Assembly: GCA_002104905.1 (NCBI GenBank)
Contig: MCFE01000216.1
Coordinates: forward strand, 1 to 64,000
Direction of reading: 5' to 3'
Length of the DNA stretch: 64,000 bases
From: Basidiobolus meristosporus CBS 931.73
Lineage: Eukaryota; Basidiobolomycota; Basidiobolomycetes; Basidiobolales; Basidiobolaceae
In this document: positions 34,029 through 48,623 of the stretch, one piece after another
Layout of the letters: each line of letters starts with the position of its first letter
Numbering within the stretch: position 1 is the first letter of the stretch
The notes under the pieces: model-generated
Told to the model about the DNA's origin: nothing
Database searches by the model: none
Seen by the model: only the letters and a program-made list of their open reading frames with translations
Position numbers and translations under genes: made by a program

Positions 34029-37000
34029 ATGGATTTTGATTCTTTAAAGGATATCAAATTACTGCTCGGTAGACAGGGTGGGGATGTTTTGGCCGATATC
34101 GAAAGGGAAATCGCTTTGTTGACGCGTCCCGATCTCACCCCCCCTTCCCAGGTAACGGGCTCTACGGTTTTCACTGACGCTGATGAGCAGGAGCGACAAA
34201 GACTCGAGGCGGAGCTGGAGAGTGATCTGGAGAAATTAGACATCAGCCTCGCCACCGAGGACCTAACTAAGGAGCAAAGCACCACTTTTCAGCAAATCGC
34301 TGCAACAGAGTTGGATAATTACGACCTGAACTCACGTGGAGTAAATACCTCTACACATAGTCATGATGGCCCCGGTGATATGGCTACTTCTAGAGGTGAG
34401 CGTATGTGGAATTTCGAGGACGCCTCCGAGAAATCAGTAGAAGACACCTCGCCAGAACGCCAGATTAATTCCCTGAGTGAGGAAAAGATCAAGCAATTAC
34501 TGGATAAAATCAACCATTTCAACTTTGAAGAGCACGTTGGCATGAACAACGATTCTTTGTCGGTCCACACCGATCCGGGACAAAGGCATATAGAGGTGGA
34601 CCAAGGGGAGCTCTCCCATTTCTCGGATGATGCCACTATCGACCTAGGCCCGGAATTGAACAACCTGAGCTTCTCTTTGTCCCAATCGGGTACATACAGC
34701 CACAACAGTAAGGCCGATATCCACCAAAGCATCCCGACTTCCTCTGCACGCCAGCATCGGCCAGAGTCAAATACTCCTCGGCCAAGTGCCACCATCTCCC
34801 GTGAGAAATTAACCTCATTCGAGATGAATACTAACGAGGAAGATAGTTTGAGAAGAAAAATCGAAGTGTTGTTGGGGGTTAGTAGAGATGTTACTCATTC
34901 TCAGGTAAGGATGAACGAAATCATGTTTATTCCATCTCCCGGACTCATAGATGACGCTACATGTAGGAGGAAAGCCGCACTTCAGTTCGTGTGGGGAATA
35001 GGGACGACGATGGTATGGGCCGGATCCATGAAATATTGAGCGAAGAGCTGATGGAATCAGAACCAGAGTTGAGTAATGAGCACCTGGGCAATTCAAGAGT
35101 GGCAAACCTCACTGATTCGAGCACCAATAGCCGTTCCTTTAAAAGCGGCTCTAGCTTTATGAAGGAGATCGAACGTCAAAGGGAGCTAAGCAGACAATCA
35201 CACAAAGAGTCCGACGATGATTTCAACCTCGACGATCTTCGAGAACTCATACTTCAAGATGAAGACGCGTTAGCAGAAGTATACCATAGCCCGGATGCGG
35301 GCGAATCGGATACACCCGTGGAGCCTCGACTTCACAATCAGAGAAGCAAGGCAGAATTGTCATTTAACTCGGTCTCTTCGAAGCCAAGAATCGACTTTGG
35401 CAGCTTGCTAGACTTCGACAGCTCCCATCCGTCCGATAAGAAAAGTGACAGTAAGTCCGGGTTTGAATCTAGCCAATCCCATCCACCAAACTCGCGCGAA
35501 ACTAGTGTCGACAACGAAGTCCACTCTGGTGAGAAGCATTCTGTCTACAGCATGGAAGAGATCGACAATGAATTCGAGCAGGATTTGAGGGCTAGCGCTT
35601 CTGAAATGCCAACGAATATTACCGCGGACCCGGAGGCGAATCCTGTGGAGCCTCAATTGATCACCAGCACCCCTAGCCGGAACTACCGCACCCAATCTCC
35701 CCAATCGATTAGTGTGTCAGGCATTAGTTCGTACACTGACCAGCTTCCTCCGACATCTCTATCCGACCCAGGACAGAGCCATCACCAAGGTATGCACATC
35801 CCCACCACACTTCCACCAATCAATGGGTGCCTATTGACCAACTCATAGCCTTGGTTCTAGAGACCCTGCAGAATTTGCAAAAGCAAATTGACCAGCTGCA
35901 GATAGAGAAAATGAATGGGACTCGAGAGGTGGAGCAACTCAAGAACAGACTTGAAAAGCAGCGTCTGCGGCTGAAGAGATACGAGAAGTCCCGGGCCCAT
36001 TCCCATAGCTCATCTGTCAAAGGGATGACCTCCTCCCAGATCCATGATCGGGAGTTGGACAAGAAGAAACTGCAGCAATTGATGGCCGAGAAAGAACGTA
36101 GGTTTCACATAAATCATCCCTCGAACCACTTCACCCGTTGAGCCATTTTACTGGATGCATGTAGACCTGCACAGCATTATCGATCAGCTTCAAACGCAAA
36201 ATGAAGAGCTTGACAAAAGAAACCAGCTCGACAAGAACCTTTTATCTCAAAACCTAATCGAGGCACGTGATGAAGCGCTCGAAGCGATCCGCAAGTTTGA
36301 GGAGCAGCTATCCTTCAAAAACAAGGAGATCGAGGCTATCAAGAGCGCGGTGAAGGTTAAACGCAGCAAGAACGACAAAGACGTCAGTGTTCGCTCGGAG
36401 AGTGCTGCGGGGCTTTCCGATATCGATCATTTTCGCACAGAGATTCAGTCGGAACGAAGAGTACGCAAAGTAATGAATAAATACGGACTCTCGCACAACG
36501 AAGCCTTGAAACTTGTGCAGAAGATTGTCCACGATCGCAAACAACGAAAAGAGAGCTTGTCCCGACTTTCCCATGACAACGACTCCGCTGATTCAAAGAA
36601 GGATGCCCTCGCGGAAGATGGCATCACTTCCTCCGATAGGCTAACCCACCTGTCCTCTTCAAAGTTAAAGCGAGCCCCATCCGATCCTTTTATCCGCTCC
36701 GACAACAACCTGTTCAAGAAACTCTATCAGTCCTCGAAGCTGGGTTCCGAAGGGAATTCCTTATTCCGGCACTCGAATCAGTCCCATTCGAAGCCTAGCA
36801 TACTTTCTGATACCTACCGCCGGCAGGAATTGGACTTCTTCGATCACATGACTCACAGGGTGAATGAGAACCGGAACCCAAGCCAAGGCTACGTAGAGGA
36901 GACCCCTACACGCTACAAAGGAAAATCTAGTTTCAGCTTACTTCTCAACAATAGCACGCTACCCCCGTCCAAAAAAAGATTACAGGAGAGTGATCAAGCC

Positions 37001-38104
37001 CAAGCGTCCAACACCAACACCAAAGCTGTCGACCAAGACCCGAAGTCTGTGAGAGGTGTTTCAACCAGCCGCTCTCCGAACGCCCATCAAGCGACGATCA
37101 CATCCACTCCGCTAGGCCCTGAAACTCAACCCTTATACAGCAACATGCCACCCGCTCAAAAGACTCATGCTCACATGAACGGAAATTCTAAGAAGGATGT
37201 AGGGACTCAGAGCTCTATGGTCTTCTCTGAAACGATCGAAGAGCCTAGGACGAAAGATGCCTGTGTTCAGAATTCCACATTCTTTGAGCCGAAATGCAGA
37301 GACTTCGGCAATTCACCTTTGGATGATGGCTCCGAGGAAGAGAACGTGCCCGCAATGCACCACCACTCCCCCATGCATGAATTTAAACTTGGCGAAGGCT
37401 CACCGTCACCAAGGATGTATTACGATGCAAATATGGTGGGGAGGGAGAACCCTACGAGTGCCACAAAGGAAAACCATTCTACATCAGTCGACAACCCGGC
37501 CCATACTCCCCAGGGAAATTGGAAGGTCATCAAAAACGCCACACCGATGTCCATCGCTGCACAGTCCAAACTGCCCGCCAGCAACGTTCATAGAAACCTG
37601 CCGTTCATTGTCGGTACGAACACCGGAAAATCCCATTCTATCACTGTCAATCTGCAGAAGATGTTTTCTGCTCTGCAAAAACATAGCCCCACGCTGTGTT
37701 CGGTATGTCAGGATAGACGTGAGCACGGTAATCCCGGGGCCATCTCTCGCAACCGCATAGACGATTCACGGAAGAACCCTCGCCAAGCCAGACTCGAGAG
37801 AGTGATCAAAACCCTGGAAGACGAGTTCTTACACCTGAAGATACAATACCAGAAAGCGGTCAGTTTGTATGAGGCCATTGATCTCACCAAGCAGCCGATT
37901 CTTCGGGAGCAGAAGAGTGATATTGCCCAGCAGCTGAACGAGATTCTTCAGGCAATGGAGAAGAAAGCAGATCAGATCATCAATTTGCGTGATCTGAGGG
38001 AAACCAAGGCAACCAGAAAGCCTGCCCAAGCAGCCCCAGCAACACCAATGAACCTTAAAATCCTTCGTGGCAGTCGGCTTATCCAAGAAATTCTCGATAG
38101 CTAG
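34029..38104 (+). CDS. Cep57/Ppc89-like spindle-pole-body or centrosome protein
   Basis: Four exons (34029-34904, 34967-35789, 35849-36097, 36165-38104) with GT-AG introns of 62, 59 and 67 bases give 1295 residues. The first two thirds are polar, Ser- and Glu-rich and low in complexity. Coiled coils occur around residues 570-740 (ALVLETLQNLQKQIDQLQ, then DQLQTQNEELDKRNQLDKN). The C-terminus has the Cep57 microtubule-binding region: SPTLCSVC, then LERVIKTLEDEFLHLKIQY and LQAMEKKADQIINLRDL. In fission yeast Ppc89 this family anchors the spindle pole body; in animals Cep57 organises pericentriolar material. The start is the first ATG of the open frame. Domain call firm, exact orthology inferred. 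Confidence 0.8.
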
Positions 38105-38672
38105 ACTCGAAGTTACTCCAGCAACCATTTGTAAATACCCTCTATTTTGATTTATTTGTAATATATATCGTTGACCTGAGGATGAGTGCCATCAACACTT
38201 GTGTGCATGGATGCATCTTATGAGAAAAGAATCACTATATACATATACATATATAAGTACAGTATTATTTGTCTACATATATGAGAATCCACCCCTCAGT
38301 CACGTTGCTGCACAGTGATTTGATCGAAATGGAGCTCATGGTGGTTGCAAGTCACATATCTTGCATTTGATCCCAGTCACTGCTAAGACTTTGCTAGCAC
38401 GAGTTACTTGCACAGTTGCGACAGTAAGGGTATATTGCGGATATTTGTTGCTTCTTAGCTTAGTGTTCAGTTAATTCCATACTCTTCTTATCTGACGAGA
38501 AGAGACAAAACGACAAACTACAGGGGCGGTTTAAAAGGCGTAAGGATTTATCAGGTTTGCGGTAAGTTCTGGGTCATGTTTCCCCAGGTCCTCTTAGTGA
38601 CCGACAGAGATGTTTAGGTACGGTAAATAGACCAGAAAAATACAAAGAGGTTGCTTTGCTTCGACCAGCGGA
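38105..38672. other. intergenic region upstream of ASE1
   Basis: AT-rich after the Cep57-like stop, with TATA-like runs near 38240-38282 and a purine-rich stretch near 38500. No gene is evident; it holds the ASE1 promoter. Confidence 0.4.
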
Positions 38673-41257
38673 ATGGAGTTATTCCAGTCTCGTGTAGACC
38701 AACTCACTCGTATATGGATCGACCTTGGGCTGATAAAGAGCTCGACTAAGGAACGACCAGAATGGACGAGGCTAAAACTTAAGGTTGGCCTTCGCCAGGG
38801 CTAGTAAGCAGCTCTATTTTGTACAGGAACTGTATTTAAGTTTTGTTTCAGCCAGCCTTGGACGTTCTTGACAACCTGATCAGGACGGAAGACTTCCAAC
38901 GTCAGCTCTTGGCAGCAAAGCTAGTTGATGTAAAGGTAGGTCCTCTTGTTTCCATATCCTGTGTTTTGACCATTGTATAATAGAGCGAATATAATCTAGG
39001 CCTCGATAGAGGGGAAATGCTGTCTACTGGGAAGAAATGCAGACTTGTATATTGGTCACGAGTATGCGTCCTACAAAGCCATGTGCTCTTCGTATCTTCA
39101 GCTTTGTGAAACTGATGAGGCACTAGGTCAGGTAATGGATGTCGGATCTATTCTATTAGACTTACCGAATTCGTTCTGATGGACCTATGTCACTTCAGGA
39201 GGTCTACCATAACAAGGCATTTCTTCAGCACCACTACGAACTATTGAAGGCCCTTGCTATGGAGCTGAGGATCCCAGAGAAAATCCCAGCATTGGTAGGA
39301 GGCGCATATAGTAGCGTATTGGCCCCACTCTTGCTGACATGGTGTTTAATAGAGATTGGAAGACTACAGCAACGCCACGGTGATATTATGCCGTACATTG
39401 GTTCAGGAGCTCCGCCAGATCAAGGTATTTTTTCAATAAACAATGCAGAGAAAGCTACGATATCAAGCTCAGATAGTAAACCACATAGGAAGACCGCGTG
39501 AAAACGTTTAACATCGCAGTTGGAAACCTTTACGAGGTCTGGGAGACGTTGAGATTCCCTCCGACCGATCCTATCGAGGAGCAACTCGTCGCTCTGTTTA
39601 CGAACACCCAAAGCAGCACAGAGATTAGCGTATTGGAGGAACACAATTGGTACTCTTCGGAACTTCAAGATCCACTGAACTTGACCATCGAATCCCTCGA
39701 GCTTCTGAAGCTGAAGCAACTGCAGTATTGTGTCGATTTCAATGAACGAAAACAACACCGGGAGCGAATTGCTTCGTACATATTGCGCTTATACAACGAC
39801 CTTGAGGTCCCTACTAGCGAGCAAAAGACCTTTAAACGTGGCTTCGATGAGGAGACTATATCTGAGGTACATTCCCCCCCCCGATAGAGCCCTCCTACTT
39901 GCAAAACTCAGTAAGCTTCCCGATAATATAGATGGTCCAAGAACTCAACCATTTGAGGCAAAGTTTGCTGGCATCATTGGACAGTATTATTGAAGAGGTA
40001 TAGTGATCAAGCACGATCCCCAAGGCATCGTCTGCGGCTGGAATTAATCGAATTTTCCAACAGTACAGGAGCAAGCTTTTTGAACTATGGGAAAAATGTC
40101 AGGTCAATCAAGATGAGCGGGATAGGACGATTGAAAGAATATTGGAAGGAGGTTTGCAGGTTTTTGTAATCACCAGGTGAGCCCTCAACTGACCACCATG
40201 TTCATAGCTGACAAGGTGGAGAGAGGTGAAATATTACAGGTGGAATTGGCGAAATTGAGCCAAATGTACGACAAAGGCCTCAAAATTTTCGAGACCATGA
40301 AGGAGCGGAAAGAGTTGATACAGGTATGTCAAGGTGACTCATTCACACTGGGTAGAGGAGGTCTCACAACGACATTGCCTAGAAAATGATCGACTTCGAG
40401 AGAACCGCTTCTGACCCCAAGCGATTGTTCCGAAGCTCATTCCAACTAAACGAGGAGGAGAGGTGGAGGAAGACAGCCTATCCGAATTTGTTGAAATTTG
40501 AAGAGCAGCTTATTGAGGCCATTATGATCTACGAAAGTGGTAAGTGGCAAGCTAATCATCAGGTGCCTGGTTACTCTCTGAAGAAAGATTCTTGTAGAGG
40601 AGAACGTTCCATTCATGCACAACGGAGCTCGCTATTTGGAAACACTGGTAAGAGGTCAAAATCACTGATCATTTACCAACTCGATCTAACTGGCGTGAGT
40701 AGCAACAAGAGATTGCTGATCGACCAGTCAATCTCTCGGTATTTGGATTCGTCAATGGCCAGGCTACCAAGCCCCGATCCGCCGCGAACTCTGCTTCCTC
40801 CAGCCTCAATAACTCACCAGTGAACTCACCAATGATTGGCAGAGAGCGCGACCGCTGTTCGTCCCCTCTAGCCCGGGGATCACCTCGGCCTCCTAGTTCA
40901 GTTCGATCCGGATCCCCCTCGAGTGCGTTGAAAATGACCGGGACACGTCGAACAAATACAAACGGCAGGGTGACTCCATCGAATCGACACTCAATGTACG
41001 CACGACGTGAATCGGTCGACTCTACGGCCTCATCAGAGTCGAATCCACGTAGACAATCCACGCAAGCAAACACCCTGCCACGCTTCAAATCCCCAACACC
41101 CAAGCCGCAGGCTAACTCAACCACGATTAACAAAGGCCAAAAGTCGGTCTTCAAACGCCTCAGTATTTCGAGTATGTTTACGGACAAAGGTGTATCCGCA
41201 TCACCTACGGTACAGGCCCGTAGGCTTTCTATGGCGTCCAATACCTCAGATTATTAA
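38673..41257 (+). CDS. ASE1: Ase1/PRC1/MAP65 antiparallel microtubule bundler
   Basis: Twelve exons join to a 634-residue protein: 38673-38783, 38852-38935, 39000-39131, 39199-39294, 39353-39424, 39489-39866, 39932-39997, 40064-40151, 40208-40323, 40383-40539, 40598-40647 and 40703-41257. All junctions keep frame and use GT-AG; the first donor (GTTGGC) is the weakest. The protein starts with a dimerisation coil (FQSRVDQLTRIWIDLGL) and has the Ase1 motif LYEVWETLRFPP, then LFELWEKCQV and the signature ASDPKRLF with EEERWRK and a MHNGARYLETL block, which form the spectrin-like microtubule-binding domain. The C-terminus is basic and Ser/Pro-rich with several SP sites, consistent with CDK control. 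It crosslinks the spindle midzone. Confidence 0.85.
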
Positions 41258-41558
41258 CACTCCAATCACTAGAGGAACATTTTCTAACTTTATCCAGAAG
41301 CAGTCTAGGATTATTTATTATCGATTATGTGATATCCATCATCTTGATCTCCATGTAACCTATACCTTTAGAATGGCAACTAACACGATTTAATGAGCAA
41401 TAAACCCCAAAGTAACGAGGACTAACGATCAATAGCCTTTAATGATAGATACAGATAAAAATACGTAAAACGCAAAAATGTGGGATGATAAAAATCGATG
41501 CTTTTCCTTCAATATGGGTATCTAACAAGAATGGGATATTTTATGAACGACTTGACAG

Positions 41559-42766
41559 TTAGTTATTGGTGAAGGTCAACAGCTTCTCGTCATTGATGTG
41601 ACCGGTTTGCTTACGATACTTGATGGTCGCCTCGAACTTGGTGCAATCTGCTGAGAGCTTGATTTTAGGGGTGGGCGTGCATTTTCCGATGACCTTCGAG
41701 TCGATCCCAAGCGCGGCATAGGTTTTGGCGAACTTGCCGTCATGCTTCTGGGCATACGCCATCTGGGCATAATAGAGTTGCATCAAGGCGTAGCGTGTGT
41801 ATTGAGATGGGTCTTTAACGTATGGTTTGGTGGTGTTGGTTGTCTGTCTGAACATGACACTACCCCACAATTCTGGGTTGTTAGGATCGTTGGAGTATTG
41901 GGGTGTCCAGGTGAATTGGAATTTAGGACCGACGTTGTGACGTCTGCGTAGGCCATTAGCGTTGATTACAGGGATTCCGAAGAACAAGGAAGAAGTGTCG
42001 GTCTGGGGCTGTGGGGGCAAAGTCACCACACTGGTAGGTGGGTAGCCTGTACGTAGGTATTGCATGTTTGCATATGCTGGAACATCGTCGGGCGCCCTCT
42101 TGGCCAAGCTTTTGTTGTTTAGTCTGCTCAATGGGATCTTCCACTCCAGCGACCAGTATCCTCCATTGACGGGAGTCCAACTAGGGTCATTTACCTTGCC
42201 ATTGGTATAGATGGCGTACTTGAAGTCCGAGCCCAGATCCCACAACGTCTCGGTGCCGTTTTGCGCAGGAGATTTGTCGAGTACGACGGACTTGTACAAT
42301 CCCAGAGCGTTCATCTGGAGAACCTTGTAATTTTGATTGGTGCGATCGTAGTCCAGGTACAAGCTGATGAGGTTGTCATCGAATGCTACAGAATATTACT
42401 ATTGATGGTCCACAGTGATTGCATGTTTATGAAGTACGTACGTTTTCCAACCTCCGGTTTTTTTGTGCTGGCCCTGATGATAGGCTCGTACATTTCGGCT
42501 CCCACATAATAGTATTGGTCATCCCACATCATCTTGATTCTGGTGTTAATCGACGACGGAGCGGAGGGGGCATCTGGGCCTTCGATATTACCGAAGTAAT
42601 TGGTCCAAGGGATCTTTTCCCAAGCTGGGTCATCTACTTTTCCGTCGAGGGTGATGTTTTTGGAGGAGCGATAAGTAACGTAGGATTTGGCGGAAGGAAT
42701 GTCGCATTCACAAGCTGTGGCTGCCGATGCAAGAGCAAGTATTACAAAAGATGACAGCACTTTCAT
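41559..42766 (-). CDS. secreted CBM9-like carbohydrate-binding protein, copy 1
   Basis: Two exons (42766-42442 and 42385-41559; 56-base GT-AG intron) encode 383 residues. The chosen Met starts a signal peptide MKVLSSFVILALASA, cut before the Cys-containing N-terminus; an upstream in-frame Met is less likely. The body resembles family 9-like carbohydrate-binding modules: ITLDGKVDDPAWEKIPW, MMWDDQYYYVGAEM, LYLDYDRTNQNYKVLQMNA, GYWSLEWKIPLSRL and NNPELWGSVMF. The family binds sugars or haem depending on the member, so the ligand is unknown. A paralogue at 61674-63068 has the same blocks and shares the intron at the same place. Probably extracellular. Confidence 0.8.
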
Positions 42767-44156
42767 TTGAGGCTTACAAGTAATAGACAACAAACAAGAT
42801 AAAGGAATTAACTGAACTATTAACACGGTTTCTAAAGAATGAATGCGACGAGTGAAGTGATGTTAAACAATCAGAGGCCCCGAGTCTGATAGCAATCAAC
42901 GTCTCCAGGCCGACTTTTATAGAATTTTCAGGGTTGAGAGGGAAATGCCATGATGAAAAGCCCTCGAAAACCATGGTATTTACTGCGAGCTTTGGTTAAA
43001 AATAGATATCATTGTGTAAGAAGGGTGATGCTGGACGGCACCAGTTTGGCCATAAACAGGATCCGTACTACGCTGCTACGAAAATAATTGTTGGGAAGAT
43101 GCGCCAAGAATAGCCCTCCAAGTCACAAATTCATGGCGAGTTATTGATTTTCATTGTAAATCCGCGATCTTAAACTGCATTGAAATTGGCGACGATGATT
43201 CGATGTTTGCGTAGAATGTGCTTTTGGGAACAATGACATGACCCATGAGCTAAGCCGATACACTACAATTAATTCGCGCCCACCATGACATTGTGCACCA
43301 AAAACCACGCTATCAACTCATTCACTTTTGACCCGGTTGAAACCTTGTTTTAAACATCCAAATCTCCCCACGATTCGTAATCAGTGCGTGTTGGTTCTCT
43401 GCCAACAACTGATATAAGCCCGCCACTAGAAAATCCATCTCGAATATATTCATACCAGGTACCTTTGTTCCAGATGATTAGACCAAACACATTGCTCGCT
43501 TTAAGACACCTCCTTAGCAGCAGAAGAAGGTGGCGTTTCATTACCGTTCCAAATTGCTAGCTTGGCCGTGTAAATGACAAAGTGCTCTCTGGTGAGTTTC
43601 TCCACGGACCCTCAATCTTCCGGTGACTATCGGCTCATCGATGCACCATTTCGGCATTTCATGGTTCTATCGAAACACATTCCGGGATTGCGAAACATCC
43701 ATCCAATCAGGCCGATTCAAGTAGCTCTAAACGACATCGATGGCTATCTATATCATCTGCTTAGATAAACCCATCGTCTACCAGGAATCCAGATCCATTC
43801 AAGTAACACGCACCACGCACCACGCACCACGGCCCTCTGACATGCTCTTTGTACCCATGGGCCTTGAGCTTTGTCAAACCACCATCATTTACTTATCCAT
43901 TATCTGATCATTTGATCCGGTTGGAATTGCCAGAAAAAGGTCAAGAAGGAGCACTTGGTTGCTTTCAGCAAATCAACATGGAAAAGGAAAAGATATGGAT
44001 GTGTTGGGAAGCCACGCGAATGGCCATTAGCTGATCAATGGCCACTGTTGATTGGAGTTCTTTATTACTACAAATGTCACTTTACCTGATCGATATAAAA
44101 GAAAGCAGGTTTCGCGTCCCGGGCAGACAGATTCTCGTTTTTATTGTATTGCAACC
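42767..44156. other. intergenic region between CBM9-like copy 1 and TDH
   Basis: Divergent promoters must lie here. A three-fold ACGCACC direct repeat occurs at about 43806-43830. Short frames at 43350-43541 and 43574-43768 have no motif and are not supported. Confidence 0.4.
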
Positions 44157-45350
<1,194 letters not shown>

Positions 45351-46983
45351 ACGAACGAAACTGTACAAATACTTCCATTCGCTCTCCACGATACCTTTTG
45401 AGGCTATGCTTTACCATAGACTATATAGAGATTAGAAGATAATTTACACGCTTAATAAACTCATTGTACTCCTTATGTCAGTAGCAATAATGCAAGTGGC
45501 TCGTCACTGATGAATCCAGACCCCAAGCCCGACGATTTGTTTTGGGGACCAGCTCATTAGTGGTCACAAATCACCAGAATGTGCCGGTATTATTGTTGCC
45601 ATAGAATATTCTACTGCTCCTGAATATGTCAATTTGGTCGATTTTTGTCACCCGGCAGATTAATGCCCCCGACTACCGCGATTGGGCGTGGTCAACTGAT
45701 CCTGTTTATATTTCGTGGGATTCACCAATCACAGAAAAGAAGATATCAGGAAACGAGGATCAACTTTGGCTTCCCCAGTCTACCTGACTTATGATTTATT
45801 CTTCATTGCATCAGACAATAGCGTGGAGCAATTTGAAAGTATTCTGGAATATAGAAACCAGTTCTCATTGCTAGATGGAAAGTGCTCTTCAAAAATATTC
45901 TATGGGGCAGTGGTTAACGGACTCCAAGTATCTCAGCAATGTATTACCATGTTGAGTGATTCGTAAATGTGAGTTACTTGTAGATTCCATGGTTGAGACT
46001 GTGGAAATACCTGTCAGAAATAATTAGTATTGAATCTAGTTGAAAATAAATCAACATCAACCATGAACAATTAGCTGAAAAGTATTTGCATAGAATTTAT
46101 GAACCTGGGTAAAGTAGGAAAGTGACTTGGAAGTGAATTGGTGATGGTTAGAGAAAGAGTTTTAGAGTGTTCTTATTTGGAGAGTTAAGTGCAACCAAAT
46201 ATAGGAATGTATTGTCAAGAGTTGTGGAAAGAAATATTCTGGTTTTGATATCACTTCTGTCATAACGATATCTCCACATTTCTAAAGACTTGATCAAAGG
46301 ACCTTCCTCAATGACTGTTGATGAAGCGTGATGTCATAACATACTAGAAATTTCCAACAGCGCTTTGTGCGTATCAGTAGTACCAAGGTTTCATGAAAAC
46401 CGATGCCTCATCTTTGACATTTGAACTAATCAACGACGGCACCTATAGACAGCTTTGGAGCTTGGGCCCACGAATATACTTATTTCAACTAGAAACGTGT
46501 AAACCAAGAGATATGTATGCAGATTCGTTATGATCGAAGAGACTGGAATCTTCAAAATAATCCACGAAGTGTCTCCCAGTTGGACGGAGTTGCAGTTTTT
46601 ACAATATCGTGAAAAGCTGGTAGCGTTCCTCTTAAAAATCCTAAAAAAACAACTGGACAAGTAAATCCTGCAATACAACACTCTCGCCGTAGATTTGATT
46701 TTCTAATTGCATCTTCAGTTTCTGTTTCTTTTGGGAAAATGTCCTAACGTTATATGACGATGAACTATGGCTAACATCTCGTGAACCGATTGACTGCTGT
46801 AGATATCTACCACTTAGCAGTATAGCTGATCACAGTTAGTAACCATAAAATAAACTTTGATTTCAACTAGTATTTTATGTATTATGTACGAGGGAACATG
46901 TGAATTAAGTATATATATATATCTATACGGATGCGTGTGCCTCAGTGGCCGTAACACTGTAAAGTGCTAAACACGAATGGCGC
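45351..46983. other. AT-rich intergenic region between TDH and the LDH array
   Basis: Nothing is firmly supported. An 83-codon plus-strand frame (45715-45966) has no motif. A (TA)n run sits at 46910-46922 near the LDH-1 3' end. Confidence 0.4.
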
Positions 46984-47895
46984 TTAGTCGCATTCAGCAA
47001 GAACAGCCTTCATGGCGTCAACAGCTCTCTCCATCTTCTTTTGCTCAGCCTCGTTGAGCTGAATCTTGATGGGAGCCTCGACTCCGTTAGCTCCAACAAT
47101 GGCTGGCATGGACACATAGGAGTCATATTGCTCGTTGTAGCAGGAGATGGGGCGGATATCACGACGATCGTTGAGGACAGTGTCACAGAGAGAGGCGACA
47201 CAGGCACCAATACCATAGTAGGTGGCTCCCTTACGATCAATGATCTCGTAAGCCTTGCGGGATACTTCGTATTGGAGTTTGTCAAGGTCGACTCCTTGCA
47301 TTTGAGGGTAGTCGAGGAGAGGGACACCACCAACCATAGCAGAGGACCAGCCAACGAATTGGTGATCACCGTGCTCACCCATGGCGTAGCAGTGAATGGC
47401 GGGCTCGCTCACACCGAGGATCTCGGAGAGCTTGAGACGAAGACGTCCAGAGTCAAGGAAGGTTCCGGATCCGAACACTTGGTTCTTGGGGAGGCCAGAG
47501 ATCTTCTGGGCAATGTGAGTGAGGACATCGACGGGGTTGGCAACAAGCATGATCTTGGCAGTGGGCTTGATGGGGGCCATGCTGGTGATCACACTGTTGA
47601 GGATGTTGAAGTTCTTGGCAATCAATTGGAGACGGGTCTCGCCTGGGCGCTGACCAGCACCAGCGGTGATCACGATGATGTCGGCTTGACCGGCTTCTTG
47701 GTAGGTACCAACTCTGACCTTGGTGGAGGAAAGGAATTGGGAATCGGACAAATCAAGGGCTTGTCCCTCAGCAACCTTCTGGTTGATGTCGACCATCAAC
47801 AACTCGCAGGAAACATTGCGGAGAATGATGGAGGAAGCGCAAGAAGCACCGACGGCACCACATCCGATGATAGCAATAGTCTTGTTGGCGGGCAT
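46984..47895 (-). CDS. LDH: L-lactate dehydrogenase, copy 1 (subgroup A)
   Basis: Intronless, 303 residues, of the NAD-dependent LDH/MDH superfamily. IAIIGCGAVGASCA is the NAD-binding loop and VDINQK has the Asp that binds the adenosine ribose. The active-site loop GAGQRPGETR has Gln at the position that separates lactate from malate dehydrogenases (Arg in MDH), so LDH is favoured. LDSGRLR and GEHGDHQ carry the catalytic Arg and the His-Asp pair, and KGATYYGIG the substrate Thr. It interconverts pyruvate and L-lactate in the cytosol. The start is MPANKT; in-frame sequence upstream is leader, because it differs between copies. Transcribed toward TDH, leader contains TATATAAA at about 47962-47970. 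Confidence 0.93.
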   Translation of the reverse strand: MPANKTIAIIGCGAVGASCASSIILRNVSCELLMVDINQKVAEGQALDLSDSQFLSSTKVRVGTYQEAGQADIIVITAGAGQRPGETRLQLIAKNFNILNSVITSMAPIKPTAKIMLVANPVDVLTHIAQKISGLPKNQVFGSGTFLDSGRLRLKLSEILGVSEPAIHCYAMGEHGDHQFVGWSSAMVGGVPLLDYPQMQGVDLDKLQYEVSRKAYEIIDRKGATYYGIGACVASLCDTVLNDRRDIRPISCYNEQYDSYVSMPAIVGANGVEAPIKIQLNEAEQKKMERAVDAMKAVLAECD

Positions 47896-48486
47896 ATTTA
47901 TTGTGAGGCTAGTGTTGTGATAACTAAGGGTAGTTGGTGTTTCAATAATGTCAGAATGGTGATTTATATACTGAAAGAGCGGTAACTTACTCCGATTGAT
48001 GGAAGCTTCGACTCTAACTAATTTAGGTATTATTCGGAGTTGGTACATTTCTTAAATTGGAAGGTTCTCAGATACGAGAGGCAATTTACCATTAATTTCA
48101 ATATGCTAAGTTTGCTGAAAGTTCTTGGAACTTTGAAACTAGACGTAATTGTCAGCCATGGAAGGAAAATGTTTCCGCCTGAACGCGTTACGAAGATACA
48201 CAGGCAAGTAAGCGGTCCAGACGTCGAATACAAGAACATACACCTGATTAAAATCAGAATTTGCCATACGATTTCCCTATATTTTGCTCATATCATAGAG
48301 TCTCCTCGCAATGTTTTAGCACAGAACTGATGGGGATTGCAGAAACAAAGCATACAAGCTTTGAATAAACAATTAAGATGTCACTAAGCGTCGCTCCAAA
48401 AATCAAAGTCCGGTGTGCCAACATAACGTAATTCCACCGTAGAATTCGAACACAGATGTAAACTAATCGAGTTTATTAGTTTTTTA
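47896..48486. promoter_or_regulatory. leader and promoter of LDH-1
   Basis: The 40 bases before the ATG (AGTTATCACAACACTAGCC) recur before LDH-2, -3 and -4. Further upstream, CTAAATTAGTTAGAGTCGAAG, partly reverse complemented here near 48001-48022, recurs at 52475 before LDH-4. A TATA box is about 70 bases from the ATG. No other gene is seen. Confidence 0.55.
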
Positions 48487-48623
48487 AATAAATTATGTAC
48501 GTATTGATATTCCAAATTAGTAAGTATATATATATGTATATATAGGCACGTATTCAAGTGTATAGAGCTAGCTATCCAATCATGAATATCGTTAAGCCTC
48601 TAGTGACAACCTGAATATCGCAC

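Noticed and set aside
42774-42974. Upstream start of CBM9-like copy 1 (Met at about 42826) and a small minus-strand ORF
   Set aside because: The Met at 42766 starts a better signal peptide, and the small ORF has no motif.
43806-43830. Triplicate ACGCACC as a CRISPR-like or regulatory array
   Set aside because: It is a simple short tandem repeat without spacers; no further copies nearby.
47896-48048. N-terminal extension of LDH-1 (and similar in copies 3, 5, 6 and 7) from in-frame upstream Met codons
   Set aside because: The upstream residues differ between copies and correspond to leader and TATA sequence; conservation begins at the MPA start.
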